A stretch of DNA of 64,000 nt from contig CAVTGV010000002.1 in NCBI GenBank assembly GCA_963734365.1, forward strand, positions 372,001 to 436,000, written 5' to 3'. The DNA is from JACVRW01 sp963734365 (GTDB lineage: Bacteria; Actinomycetota; Thermoleophilia; Solirubrobacterales; Thermoleophilaceae). Below the pieces are notes generated by a model. The model saw nothing but the letters and a program-made list of their open reading frames with translations. It ran no database searches and was not told where the DNA came from. Each line of letters starts with the position of its first letter. Position 1 is the first letter of the stretch. Made by a program: the position numbers and the translations under genes. Of the stretch, positions 49,353 to 57,698 are shown piece after piece.

Positions 49353-49814
49353 CTATTCGCCGAGCACCTTGATGATCATCCGCTTGGGCCGCCCGCCGTC
49401 GAACTCGCAGTAGAACACCTGCTGCCACGGGCCCAGGTCCAGGCGCCCGTCCGTGACCGGCACGATCACCTGATGGTGGACGAGCAGGTTCTTTAGATGG
49501 GCGTCGCCGTTGTCCTCGCCCCCGCGGTGGTGGCGGTAGTCGCCCGGGTCGGGAAGCAGCTCGCGCGCGACCTCGTTGGCGGGCTCCTTCCAGCTCGGCG
49601 GCGCCACCTTGTCGAGCCATTCGAGCGTGTCCTCGTGCAGGCCGGGCTCGTCGTCGTTGATCCAGACCGCGGCGGTGATGTGCATGGCCGCGACGAGGGC
49701 CAGGCCCTCGGCTATGCCCGCCTCGTCGACGGCGGCCTGAACGTCCTCGGTGATCCGGATCAGCTCGCGCCGGCTCTGGGTGTTGAAGGTCCTGTAGACG
49801 GTGTTGGACTTCAT
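49353..49814 (-). CDS. YjbQ/UPF0047 family protein (secondary thiamine-phosphate synthase type)
   Basis: A 153-residue protein of the YjbQ family. Seen are IRITEDVQAAVDEAGIAEG, AMHITAAVWINDDEPGLHEDTLEWLD, HLKNLLVHHQVIVPVTDGRLDLG and WQQVFYCEFDGGRPKR. The family folds like a small metal-binding alpha/beta protein, and some members show weak thiamine-phosphate synthase activity, which may not be the natural role. It ends 9 bases from the convergent frameshifted dehydrogenase and starts 21 bases from the divergent SDR gene. Confidence 0.92.
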   Translation of the reverse strand: MKSNTVYRTFNTQSRRELIRITEDVQAAVDEAGIAEGLALVAAMHITAAVWINDDEPGLHEDTLEWLDKVAPPSWKEPANEVARELLPDPGDYRHHRGGEDNGDAHLKNLLVHHQVIVPVTDGRLDLGPWQQVFYCEFDGGRPKRMIIKVLGE

Positions 49815-49834
49815 TCGGCCATCATGCCGTCTCG

Positions 49835-50575
49835 ATGGAGCTAGGTCTCGACGGCAAGCTCTGCCTGATCACCGGCGGCACCCGCGGCATCGGCGCCGCC
49901 ACGGCCCGGCTGCTGGCGGGCGAGGGGGCGCAGGCGCTCACCGTGGCGCGCAGCGGCGCCGACATCGAGCTCGACGTGACCGAGCCCGACGCCGGCGAGC
50001 GGCTGCTGGCGGCCTGCCCCACGGCGCCCTGGGCGCTCGTCAACAACGCGGGCACGAGCCGCGCCCGCCCGCTCGAGGAGCTCACCGACCGGGACTGGTA
50101 CGAGCAGTGGGAGCTGCACGTGATGGCGCCGCTGCGGCTCACGAGGGCCCTGGCGCCGGTGATGGCGGAGCGCGGGGGTGGCCGGGTGGTGAACGTGACC
50201 TCGTCGTCGGGCAAGCGGCCCTCGCAAACGCTAGACCCGGCGTACTCGGTCACGAAGACGGCGCAGCTGTCGCTGTCGCGCGTGCTCGCCGAGCGCTTCG
50301 CGGCCGACGGCGTGCTGGTCAACGCGGTGGTCCCCGGCCCGGTGGAGACTCCGCTGTGGACCGCCGAGGGCGGCCTGGCCGACCAGGTGGCGCAGCGCAG
50401 CGGCAGCACGCGCGAGGAGGTGCTGGCCGCCACCCACGCAAAGTCGCTGATCGGGCGCATGGGCAACGAGGACGAGATCGCCGCGGCGATCGTCTTCCTC
50501 TGCTCGACGCAGGCATCCAACGTGGCCGGCGCGGCGTGGAGCGTGGACGGCGGGTCCACGCCCTCGATCTTCTGA
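49835..50575 (+). CDS. Short-chain dehydrogenase/reductase (SDR)
   Basis: NAD(P)-dependent oxidoreductase of 246 residues with the classical SDR plan: cofactor motif LITGGTRGIGAATA (about residues 10-23), ALVNNAGTSRARPLE, catalytic Ser in VNVTSSSGK and the YSVTK motif (Tyr and Lys) near residue 136. The C-terminus (GAAWSVDGGSTPSIF) is typical of 3-oxoacyl-ACP-reductase-like SDRs. The substrate is unknown. It is divergent from the YjbQ gene by 20 bases. Confidence 0.93.
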   Translation: MELGLDGKLCLITGGTRGIGAATARLLAGEGAQALTVARSGADIELDVTEPDAGERLLAACPTAPWALVNNAGTSRARPLEELTDRDWYEQWELHVMAPLRLTRALAPVMAERGGGRVVNVTSSSGKRPSQTLDPAYSVTKTAQLSLSRVLAERFAADGVLVNAVVPGPVETPLWTAEGGLADQVAQRSGSTREEVLAATHAKSLIGRMGNEDEIAAAIVFLCSTQASNVAGAAWSVDGGSTPSIF

Positions 50576-50608
50576 GGCGTCCCCGCCCGCGCCTATCCTC
50601 GTCGGCCC

Positions 50609-51292
50609 GTGAGCACCGTGCCCTACACGATCCGACGCTCCGAGCGCGCGCGTCGCGCCCGCATCCTGGTGGACGGGCACGGCGTGGAGGTCGTGCTGCC
50701 GCAGCGGTTCCCGCTGGGCGAGGTCGAGGGCTTCGTGGAGGAGAAGCGCCCGTGGATCGAGCGCACGCTGCGCCGCATGCGCGAGTCCGAAAGCGACTTC
50801 CCCCCGGCCAGGCTCGAGCACGGCGGCGAGCTGCCCTACCTGGGCGAGCGGCTGGCGCTGAGTGTGCGCCACGAGCGCGACCGCGTCCGGCCCCACGTGT
50901 CCCGCCGCGCGGCGGGCATCGAGGTGAAGCTGGCGCCCGGCGGCGATCTGAGCGCGGCCCTCGAGGCCTGGTTTCGCCGGCGCGCGCGAGTGGAGGTCGC
51001 CCCCCGCCTCGACGCCGCGGTGGCCCGCGCGGGCACGGCCTACGCCACGCTCCAGATCCGCGGGCAGCGGACCCGCTGGGCGAGCTGCTCGACCTCCGGA
51101 GCGATGAGCTTCAACTGGCGGCTGCTGCTGGCCCCGGCAGAGATCCTCGACTATGTGATCGAGCACGAGGTGGCCCACCTCGAGATCCACGACCACTCGG
51201 AGCGCTTCTGGGAGCTCCTGGGCTCACGCAGCCCCCGCTGGCGCGAGCACGAGCGCTGGCTGCGGCGGCACGGGCATGCGCTGAAGCTGTAG
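50609..51292 (+). CDS. YgjP-like zinc metallopeptidase (DUF45/M48-type)
   Basis: A 227-residue predicted zinc peptidase. The metal site is the HExxH motif in IEHEVAHLEIHDHSERFW (about residues 187-204). The family N-terminus (TIRRSERARRARILVDGHGVEVVLP) and RWASCSTSGAMSFNWRLLLAP are also present. The physiological substrate of this family is unclear. The start is a GTG at 50609, 33 bases after the SDR gene. The stop lies 4 bases from the convergent ABC permease. Confidence 0.9.
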   Translation: MSTVPYTIRRSERARRARILVDGHGVEVVLPQRFPLGEVEGFVEEKRPWIERTLRRMRESESDFPPARLEHGGELPYLGERLALSVRHERDRVRPHVSRRAAGIEVKLAPGGDLSAALEAWFRRRARVEVAPRLDAAVARAGTAYATLQIRGQRTRWASCSTSGAMSFNWRLLLAPAEILDYVIEHEVAHLEIHDHSERFWELLGSRSPRWREHERWLRRHGHALKL

Positions 51293-51296
51293 GGGC

Positions 51297-52025
51297 CTAC
51301 TCCCAGCGAAAGAACCGCACCGCGAGGAAAAGGCCGGCCACGGCCCACGCCGCCACGACGGCCGCGGCGCCCCACACGTCATTGGATCCACCGACGATCC
51401 CCTGTGAGAGCCCGTCGATGAGGTGCGACAGCGGCAGCGCCTGGGCGATCACCTTGAGCGCCTCCGGCAGGTTGTCGGTGGAGTAGAAGACGCCCGAGAT
51501 GAAGATCAGCGGAAGGAACACGGCGTTCGTGTAGGCGGGGGCGGCGTCCTCGTTGGGAATCGCGTGGGAGAAGGCCACGCCGAGGGCGGCAAAGCAGATC
51601 ACGCCGAGCACGGTGAAGAGGATCAGGAGGCCCGGCTCCTGCGGCCAGTCGACGCCGTAGGCGAGATGACCCACGCACACGACCATGGCCACCTGGAGGA
51701 AGGCGTTGAGCGTTACCGAGCCCATGAGCCCGCCGAGGTAGGCGCCGGCGGGGATCGGCGTGCCGCGCACGCGCTTGAGCACCCCGTCGTCGCGCAGGAT
51801 CGTGATGTTGAACGCCAGCGAGGTGAACGTCGTGGCCAGCACGCCCATCCCCGCGATGCCGGGGATCAGGGTGTCGAGCTCCTCGTCGTCCACCCCGAAG
51901 GCCGTGGCCGTGAGCACGAGCAGAAGCAGGGGCAGGAGGAAGTTGAAGAAGGCGGCGCTCGGATTGCGCCAGAACATCTTGCGCTCGAAGCGGAACTGCT
52001 CCCAGGCCAGCGCGGCGGTGCTCAC
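51297..52025 (-). CDS. ABC-2 type exporter permease
   Basis: Membrane subunit of 242 residues, six helices, with the ABC-2 layout: MFWRNPSAAFFNFLLPLLLLVL, the extracellular loop after FGVDDEELDTLIPGIAG, and the helix pair near AVFLPLIFISGVFYSTDNLP. The GTG start overlaps the upstream ATPase stop by 4 bases. Only one permease is encoded, so the exporter is probably a homodimer. Cargo unknown. Confidence 0.9.
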   Translation of the reverse strand: MSTAALAWEQFRFERKMFWRNPSAAFFNFLLPLLLLVLTATAFGVDDEELDTLIPGIAGMGVLATTFTSLAFNITILRDDGVLKRVRGTPIPAGAYLGGLMGSVTLNAFLQVAMVVCVGHLAYGVDWPQEPGLLILFTVLGVICFAALGVAFSHAIPNEDAAPAYTNAVFLPLIFISGVFYSTDNLPEALKVIAQALPLSHLIDGLSQGIVGGSNDVWGAAAVVAAWAVAGLFLAVRFFRWE

Positions 52026-52879
52026 GGCGCATCCTCCTCGCGCGTGAGCTCGAGGTAGACCTCCTCGAGGGTGGGCCGTGCGACCTCGAGTCCCTCGAGG
52101 CGCTCGCCCCGGCCCAGGGCGTCGCCGGTGAGGCGATGGAGCAGATCGGTCGGATCGTCGGTCTGGTGCTCGACCCGCCGGCCGTCGGACACGTAGGACA
52201 CGCGGTAGCCGGCGCTGGCCGGCCGCAGCTCGTCCGGGGGCCCCTCGGCCACGATGCGGCCTTCCTTGATGATCGCCACCCGGTCGGCGAGTGCCTGCGC
52301 CTCGTCGAGGTAGTGCGTGGTGAGCAGCACCGTCTTGTCGAGGTCCTTCAGCCGGCGCACCACGTTCCAGGCCGTACGGCGGGCGGCAGGGTCGAAGCCG
52401 GTGGTGGGCTCGTCGAGGAACACGAGCTCGGGATCTCCGACGAGCGCGAGTGCGAGGTCGAGCCGCCGCCTCTGACCGCCGGACAGGTTCTTGGTGTGGT
52501 CGTCCGCCTTCTCCTGGAGCCCCACGAGCGCGATCGTCTCGGCTGGATCGCGCGGTGCCGGATAGGCCTTGGCGAAGTGCTCGACGGCTTCCCGGACGGT
52601 CGCCCGCTTGTAGAAGCCGCAGCTCTGGAGCACGATGCCGACGCGCTCCTGATGGCGGCGGTCGCGCTCGGCGGGGTCCTGGCCCAGCACGCTCACGGCG
52701 CCGCCCGAGCGATCCCGGTAGCCCTCCAGGATCTCGACGGTGGTGGTCTTGCCCGCGCCGTTGGGGCCGAGCAGCCCGAACACCTCGCCGCGATCGACCG
52801 CGAAGCTCACGCCGCGGACGGCCTCCACGGCCCCGTAGGACTTGCGCAGGTCGGAAACCTCGATCGCGGGTGGGGCCAC
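52022..52879 (-). CDS. ABC exporter ATP-binding protein
   Basis: ATPase of about 285 residues. Walker A is GLLGPNGAGKTTT, the signature LSGGQRRRLDLALAL, Walker B LVFLDEPTTGFDPAARR and the switch LLTTHYLDEAQALADR. The C-terminal segment (LEGLEVARPTLEEVYLELT) is the usual DrrA-like extension. I place the start at the GTG at 52879 because it immediately precedes the first conserved strand; a GTG at 52930 would add 17 residues and overlap the enoyl-CoA hydratase gene. Confidence 0.92.
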   Translation of the reverse strand: MAPPAIEVSDLRKSYGAVEAVRGVSFAVDRGEVFGLLGPNGAGKTTTVEILEGYRDRSGGAVSVLGQDPAERDRRHQERVGIVLQSCGFYKRATVREAVEHFAKAYPAPRDPAETIALVGLQEKADDHTKNLSGGQRRRLDLALALVGDPELVFLDEPTTGFDPAARRTAWNVVRRLKDLDKTVLLTTHYLDEAQALADRVAIIKEGRIVAEGPPDELRPASAGYRVSYVSDGRRVEHQTDDPTDLLHRLTGDALGRGERLEGLEVARPTLEEVYLELTREEDAP

Positions 52880-52904
52880 GTGAAGAGAGTCTGGCAGGGG
52901 CCGG

Positions 52905-53669
52905 TCAGGCTCCGGCGCCAGCCCCGCCACGGCCCTCGCCGCCCGCGAAGCGCGCGGCGCCGCGCCAGGCGGTCTCGAGCGTGGGGCGGCCGTTCTCGGC
53001 CTCGAGCGCCAGCCCCTCGGTGAAGGTCAGGCCCACGCCCTCGATGGCCGCACGGCGATCGGCCAGCATCGTGTCCTGCGGAAAGCGAGCGAGCGCCTCG
53101 GCGAGCTCCAGGGAGCGCTCGAGATGCCGGCCCGCGGGCACCAGCTCGGTCACCAGCCCGATTGCCAGTGCCTCCTCGGCGTCGATGATCCGCCCGGTGA
53201 GAATCAGGTCGAGGGCGCGCCCCAGCCCGACGATGCGCGGCAGGCGCTGGGTGCCGCCGTCGATCAGCGGCACTCCCCAGCGCCGCTCGGGAAAGCCCAG
53301 GCGCGACTCGCCGGTGGCGATCCGCAGGTCGCACCACAGGGCCAGCTCCAGGCCGCCGGCGAGGCACCAGCCCGAGATCGCGGCGATCGTGGGCTTGGAC
53401 GAGATCACGCGGCTCATGCCCAGCGGCCCGCGGGGATCGTCGAGCCGCGGCCCGAAGCTCTCGATCGCCTTGAGATCGGCCCCGGCGCAGAACGAGATGC
53501 CTCCGGCCCCGGTGAAGATGAGCACCCGGGCCTCATCGTCGGTCTCGAAGCGCTCGTAGGCCTCGCCGAGCCGCCCCGCGGTTTCGCCGTCGATGGCGTT
53601 TCGGCGTTCCTGCCGGTCGATGGTGACCAGCGCGGCCGCTCCACGGCGCTCGTAGGTCACGGACTCCAT
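52905..53669 (-). CDS. Enoyl-CoA hydratase/isomerase family protein
   Basis: Crotonase-fold enzyme of 254 residues, probably hydrating 2-enoyl-CoA in fatty acid or amino acid degradation. The family patterns are present: RRNAIDGETAGRLGEAYERF, the oxyanion-hole segment SFCAGADLKAI, AAISGWCLAGGLELALWCDLRIA, and RLGFPERRWGVPLIDGGTQRLPRIVG. The glutamates of GLELAL and FPERRW fall at the two catalytic positions of rat enoyl-CoA hydratase. The C-terminus is Gly/Ala-rich. The ATG at 53669 was chosen over a longer frame. Confidence 0.9.
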   Translation of the reverse strand: MESVTYERRGAAALVTIDRQERRNAIDGETAGRLGEAYERFETDDEARVLIFTGAGGISFCAGADLKAIESFGPRLDDPRGPLGMSRVISSKPTIAAISGWCLAGGLELALWCDLRIATGESRLGFPERRWGVPLIDGGTQRLPRIVGLGRALDLILTGRIIDAEEALAIGLVTELVPAGRHLERSLELAEALARFPQDTMLADRRAAIEGVGLTFTEGLALEAENGRPTLETAWRGAARFAGGEGRGGAGAGA

Positions 53670-53806
53670 GACGCGAACCCTTTCATTTCTCAGACTGTTC
53701 ACACGCGCGCAGGGGCGGGCCGTCAGCATGGGCGGTGCAGATCCCTCCCCGCATGTGGCCCCGGTCCCCGCCGGGGTCACTGCTTTTCAGGGGTGCTGCG
53801 AGGGGA

Positions 53807-54061
53807 TTACCAGCCGACGCGCTTGCGCAGCTCGACGGCCTTGCGCTCGTCCTTGCGGCGCTCGAGCCGCGACTGGATGACCGTCGCGACGAGCACGAAC
53901 AGTGCGAAGAACGCCACGACACCCAGGGCGCTGAAGGTGATCACGCGGTCGTCGGTCTCGCCCACGAGACCCTCGCCGTTGTCGGTGGCGAACGCCGGTG
54001 CTGCGAGTACGAGCGAGGTCACGAGCACTACGAGCGGGGCGAGGCGTCTCATCGAGGTCAT
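53807..54061 (-). CDS. Small exported/membrane protein
   Basis: An 84-residue protein: signal peptide (RRLAPLVVLVTSLVLAAPAFA), a short polar segment with TDNGEGLVGETDD, one transmembrane helix (VITFSALGVVAFFALFVLVATVI) and a basic tail (RLERRKDERKAVELRKRVGW) on the cytoplasmic side. No family was recognised. It starts 37 bases from the divergent uppP gene. A GGGTAT just upstream of the start (minus strand, about 54065-54070) has no GTTT partner. Confidence 0.7.
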   Translation of the reverse strand: MTSMRRLAPLVVLVTSLVLAAPAFATDNGEGLVGETDDRVITFSALGVVAFFALFVLVATVIQSRLERRKDERKAVELRKRVGW

Positions 54062-54098
54062 AAACGATACCCGCTGGGCCCACTAGGGTTCCGGCGTC

Positions 54099-54923
54099 TT
54101 GTCGCTCTTCGAGGCCATCGTCCTCGGGATCGTGCAGGGACTGACCGAGTTCCTGCCGATCTCGAGCACCGGACACCTGCGGATCGTCCCCGCCTTCGCC
54201 GGCTGGGAGGATCCGGGTGCCGCGTTCACCGCCGTGGTCCAGTTGGGGACGATGGCGGCGGTCCTCCTGTACTTCCGCAAGGACCTGTGGCGGATAGCCG
54301 TGGCCTGGCTGAGGTCACTGCGCGATCCGGCCGTCCGACGCACGCTCGACGCTCGCCTCGGCTGGTACATCCTGCTCGGCACCGTCCCGATCGGGATCTT
54401 CGGGCTGATCTTCAAGGATCAGATCGAAACCGGCGCTCGCGACCTCTACCTGATCGGGATCGCGCTGATCGTGCTCGGCCTTGTCCTGCTGGCGGCGGAC
54501 CAGCTCGGCCGCCGCACCCGCGCGCTGGAGCAGATCACTGCACGTGACGGGCTGATCATGGGTCTGGCTCAGGCCCTGGCGCTGATCCCGGGAGTCTCGC
54601 GCTCGGGCTCGACGATCACCGCCGGGCTCTTCCTCAACTTCGACCGCACCGCGGCGGCGCGCTTCTCGTTCCTGCTCTCCGTGCCGGCGGTGGTCCTGAG
54701 CGGGCTTTTCGAGCTCCTGTCCATCGCGGGCGGCGACGAGGGACAGCATGTGAGCGCCGCGGACCTGATCGTCGCGACTGTGCTTGCCTTCGTCACCGGC
54801 TACGCCAGCATCGCCTTCCTGCTGCGCTGGCTCACGACTCACACGATGACGATCTTCGTGGTGTACCGCGTGGTGCTGGGCGTGGTCGTTCTGGCGCTGG
54901 TGGGGTCGGGGGCGATCAAGTAG
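54099..54923 (+). CDS. uppP: Undecaprenyl-diphosphate phosphatase UppP (BacA)
   Basis: Recycles undecaprenyl diphosphate to the monophosphate carrier for peptidoglycan synthesis; an integral membrane enzyme of 274 residues with about eight helices. Both active-site motifs are present: VQGLTEFLPISSTGHL (about residues 12-27) and LIPGVSRSGSTITAGLFLNF (about 164-183). A TTG at 54099 is the start of the conserved N-terminus. Resistance to bacitracin is a known consequence of higher dosage in other species. Confidence 0.95.
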   Translation: MSLFEAIVLGIVQGLTEFLPISSTGHLRIVPAFAGWEDPGAAFTAVVQLGTMAAVLLYFRKDLWRIAVAWLRSLRDPAVRRTLDARLGWYILLGTVPIGIFGLIFKDQIETGARDLYLIGIALIVLGLVLLAADQLGRRTRALEQITARDGLIMGLAQALALIPGVSRSGSTITAGLFLNFDRTAAARFSFLLSVPAVVLSGLFELLSIAGGDEGQHVSAADLIVATVLAFVTGYASIAFLLRWLTTHTMTIFVVYRVVLGVVVLALVGSGAIK

Positions 54924-54956
54924 GCCGGAGCCGGCCCGCCAGATAGCCTTTCCCGC

Positions 54957-55313
54957 GTGGAGTTCGCCTGGAAATTCGGCGTGGTCATGCTGGTGGCTCT
55001 GGCGCTCACCGTGCTGCCCGGGGGCGGCAACGCTCTCGATGTCGTGCTCACGCTGCTCACGATCACCTTCTTCGCGGCGATCGCCTTTCTCGTCTACCGG
55101 CTCTACCGGCAATACCGGTTCGATCTCGACGCGCTCGCTCCCAACCTGCGCCTCGCGCTGTACGGCTCGCTCGCTCTGGCGGTACTCACCTTCACGGCCA
55201 CGAACCGGCTCTTCGACGCGGGTGGTGGCGGCGTGGTGTTGTGGTTCGGACTGCTGGCACTCGCTTCGTACGGCCTGTTCTGGGCCTGGACGCGCTACCG
55301 GCGCTACGACTGA
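54957..55313 (+). CDS. Small multi-helix membrane protein
   Basis: A 118-residue protein with four hydrophobic segments (VVMLVALALTVLPGGG, VVLTLLTITFFAAIAFLVY, LRLALYGSLALAVLTFTA and GVVLWFGLLALASYGLFWAW) ending in a short basic tail. No family recognised. It begins at a GTG 33 bases after uppP and is probably in its transcript. The regular helix pattern and third-position GC bias support coding. Confidence 0.72.
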   Translation: MEFAWKFGVVMLVALALTVLPGGGNALDVVLTLLTITFFAAIAFLVYRLYRQYRFDLDALAPNLRLALYGSLALAVLTFTATNRLFDAGGGGVVLWFGLLALASYGLFWAWTRYRRYD

Positions 55314-55396
55314 CGCTCACTCTTTTCGCTCGCGCGTGACCGAAACGTAACCCTCCTGCGTTGTCCCGTAACGCGCTTCCCGGGAGCGTGTGCGGC

Positions 55397-55741
55397 GTGT
55401 CAGACAACGGCTCCGAGCGTGGGCAGGCGGCGGTCGAGACGGTCGCCGTGCTGCCGTTCGTGATCCTCGCCGCGCTGGCGGCTTGGCAGATCGCGCTGGC
55501 GGGTCACACGCTGTGGCTGACGGCCGGCGCCGCCCGAGCGGCCGCGCGTGCCGACACGGTGGGGAGGAGCCCCGAGCGGGCAGCGCGGAGCGCGCTGCCG
55601 GGGTCGATGGAGCGCGGCCTGTCCGTCAGGCGGCTGCGCGAGGGAGGGGTACGTGTCGAGGTCAAGGTCCCTCTGTTGATGCGCCGCTGGCATGCGCCTC
55701 TCGAGATGTCGGCGTCCTCGTCGATGGGCGGGCAGCGGTGA
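55397..55741 (+). CDS. TadE-like pseudopilin-family protein (first)
   Basis: A 114-residue protein with the TadE layout: a short leader, the segment ERGQAAVETVAVLPFVILAALAAWQIALAG (Glu5-like residue of the processed helix at AVE), then a soluble C-terminal domain. TadE-like minor pseudopilins are made with Flp/Tad pili. The GTG at 55397 is preferred; the longer frame adds unconserved residues. Its stop overlaps the next gene by 4 bases (GTGA). Confidence 0.82.
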   Translation: MSDNGSERGQAAVETVAVLPFVILAALAAWQIALAGHTLWLTAGAARAAARADTVGRSPERAARSALPGSMERGLSVRRLREGGVRVEVKVPLLMRRWHAPLEMSASSSMGGQR

Positions 55742-56073
55742 GCTTGCGCGCGGAGCGCGGCCAGGCGAGCGTCGAGCTCCTCGGCGCGCTCCCCATGCTG
55801 ATCGCGGCCGCCCTTGCAGTGCTCCAGCTTCTGGCGGTGGGCTACGCGAGCGTGCTCGCCGGGAGCGCGGCGGAGGCCGGCGCTCTCGCCCTGGCCGCGG
55901 GCGGCGACGCCCGGGCGGGGGTGCGGGAGGCCCTTCCCGGCTGGTCGAAGCGGGAGGCGCGGGTCGACGTCCAGGCGGGCGAGGTCGAGGTGCGGCTGCG
56001 CCCACCCTCTCTTCTGCGAGCCGTGTCCGAGCGGCTCGAGGTGTCGGCGGAGGCCGCCGTGGAGGCCCCGTGA
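55738..56073 (+). CDS. TadE-like pseudopilin-family protein (second)
   Basis: A second TadE-like protein of 111 residues, with the same RGQASVELLGALPMLIAAALAVLQLL transmembrane motif and a short C-terminal domain (LAAGGDARAGVREALPG, then basic). It begins at a GTG overlapping the previous stop by 4 bases and ends overlapping the next GTG by 4 bases, so three products are translated in tight succession. The two TadE copies differ outside the helix. Confidence 0.82.
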   Translation: MSLRAERGQASVELLGALPMLIAAALAVLQLLAVGYASVLAGSAAEAGALALAAGGDARAGVREALPGWSKREARVDVQAGEVEVRLRPPSLLRAVSERLEVSAEAAVEAP

Positions 56074-56987
56074 GCTGCTCGGCCCCCGCGAGCTGCGAGC
56101 CCGTGGCCGTGCGGCCGCCGGGCCGCAGCCGCAGCCTTCTGTCCGGCGTTCTGGCCAAGGCCGAGGGCTTTCTTCTCGAGCCGGCGGAGCCGGACGGGTC
56201 GCCGGTGCCCCTGGTGCGCCGGGCCTACCGTGCGGTCATCGCGGTGTATGGGCTGGCGGCCGGCTGCGGCACCACCACCGTGGCGCGCGCCCTCGCCGCC
56301 GAGCTGGCCCGGCGCGATCCGTCCGGCGCGGCCGGCGTGATGTGCGAGGCCCGCGCCTCGGCCATCCCGCTGGCCACCCAGGACGCCTCTCGTCTCGCGC
56401 GCGCGTTCGAGGAGCTACCGGGTACGGTCACGCGCGCCGTCGGGCGGCTCGCCCTGGTCCGCGCGGCCGATCCGCTGCCGCTGGCCGAGAGCGCGCGCCA
56501 CCTCGCCCCGCTGGTGCTGGACGCCGGCGCCACCTCGCTGGGAGGGGTACCGGCGGCGGTGGCCGACCTGAGCGTGGTCGTCACCGGGCCGGGCGTCGAG
56601 CCCTCACTCGCGCGGGTGGCCGCCGAGTGCCTGCAGCGCGTCGGGCCCGCGCCACTGGTGGTGCTCAATCGTGGAGAGCGGGCGCAGAGGGGCTGGGCCG
56701 AGCGCGAGCGGACGGAGGGCGGAGTAGGTGGCAACGGAGCGACGGCCGGCGCCGCGGCCACGGCCACCGCCGCCACGCGGCCGGCGGCGGCCGGGGGAGT
56801 GGCGATCGAGGACTCCGCCCTCGGGACGCTGGTGCCGGCCTTCGCGGGTGACCTGTTCGTGCTGCCCGACTCCCGCGTGGGCGCGCAGTTGGCCCTCGGC
56901 GGTCGAGAGGCGCGCGGTGAGCTCGGGCGCGCGGTCGCCACCCTCGCCGATCGTTGCGAGGCCCCCGGACAGGGGGTTGGGATGTGA
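56070..56987 (+). CDS. TadZ/CpaE-like protein with degenerate P-loop
   Basis: A 305-residue protein that looks like a MinD-type ATPase remnant. The expected Walker A site reads YGLAAGCGTTTVARALAAELA (about residues 60-80), lacking the Lys of both the deviant and the classical P-loop. A Switch-like LVLDAGATSLGGVP and VVVTGPGVEPSLARVAAECL are consistent with TadZ/CpaE, the pilus-localisation ATPase, and the two TadE genes before it support this. A Gly/Ala/Thr-rich insert occupies about residues 220-245. It is probably not an active ATPase (inference). Confidence 0.68.
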   Translation: MSCSAPASCEPVAVRPPGRSRSLLSGVLAKAEGFLLEPAEPDGSPVPLVRRAYRAVIAVYGLAAGCGTTTVARALAAELARRDPSGAAGVMCEARASAIPLATQDASRLARAFEELPGTVTRAVGRLALVRAADPLPLAESARHLAPLVLDAGATSLGGVPAAVADLSVVVTGPGVEPSLARVAAECLQRVGPAPLVVLNRGERAQRGWAERERTEGGVGGNGATAGAAATATAATRPAAAGGVAIEDSALGTLVPAFAGDLFVLPDSRVGAQLALGGREARGELGRAVATLADRCEAPGQGVGM

Positions 56988-57080
56988 CTCGGGCCGCGGG
57001 GGGCCATAGGGACAGCCCGAGAGCGCAGCGCTCGTGCGGGCGACGTAACCTTGCCGCCATTGGCCCCCGAGGAGGCTGGC

Positions 57081-57698
57081 GTGGGAATCTATGGCGAGCA
57101 GGTCCTGCCGCGGATGATCAACTTCGCGTGCGGGTTGAAGACCGTCGAACCGCTGCGGCAACGGGTCTGCGCGGGCCTCGAGGGCCAGGTCGTGGAGATC
57201 GGCTTCGGCTCGGGCCTCAACGTCCCCTTCTATCCAGGTGGTGTCGAGCGCGTCAGCGCGGTCGAACCGGCCGACGTCGGCTGGAAGCTGGCCGCGAAGC
57301 GCCTCGGGGAAGCCCGTGTCCCGGTCCAGCGGTCCGGTTTGGACGGGCAGACCCTGCCCTTCGCCGACAACAGCTACGACTCCGCGCTGTCGACCTGGAC
57401 GCTGTGCACGATCCCCGACGTCGGGGCCGCCCTGCACGAGGTGCGGCGCGTCCTCAAGCCCGGGGGGACCCTGCACTTCCTCGAGCACGGGCTGGCTCCC
57501 GACGAGGAGGTGCGGCGCTGGCAGCACCGGCTGGAGCCGGTCCAGAAGCGTGTCTTCGGCGGCTGTCACCTCACCCGGCCGGTCGCGCAGCTGCTCACCG
57601 ATGCCGGCTTCACCATCACCGATATCGACGTCTTCTACGAGGAGGGCACGCCGAAGATCCTCGGGGCCGACTCGCTGGGCACCGCCGTGTCTCCCTAG
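57081..57698 (+). CDS. Class I SAM-dependent methyltransferase
   Basis: A 205-residue methyltransferase. Motif I for SAM is VVEIGFGSGLNVPFY (about residues 36-50), followed by SAVEPADVGWKLA, SALSTWTLCTIPDVGAALHEVRRVLKPGGTLHFLEHG (motifs IV-VI) and RPVAQLLTDAGF. The pattern resembles small-molecule or quinone/lipid methyltransferases; the acceptor is unknown. I prefer GTG 57081, which has GGAGG 5 bases upstream, over a TTG at 57051. The stop codon lies inside the left arm of the 136-bp inverted repeat. Confidence 0.88.
   Translation: MGIYGEQVLPRMINFACGLKTVEPLRQRVCAGLEGQVVEIGFGSGLNVPFYPGGVERVSAVEPADVGWKLAAKRLGEARVPVQRSGLDGQTLPFADNSYDSALSTWTLCTIPDVGAALHEVRRVLKPGGTLHFLEHGLAPDEEVRRWQHRLEPVQKRVFGGCHLTRPVAQLLTDAGFTITDIDVFYEEGTPKILGADSLGTAVSP

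Noticed and set aside
49801..51486. 561-codon plus-strand frame across SDR and metallopeptidase
   Set aside because: It runs through two well-supported genes in another frame and contains no motif.
53755..53785. CCCCGG/CCGGGG hairpin near 53.76 kb as a terminator
   Set aside because: The stem is only 6 bp, has no T-run in the relevant minus orientation, and many such pairs occur by chance at this GC content.
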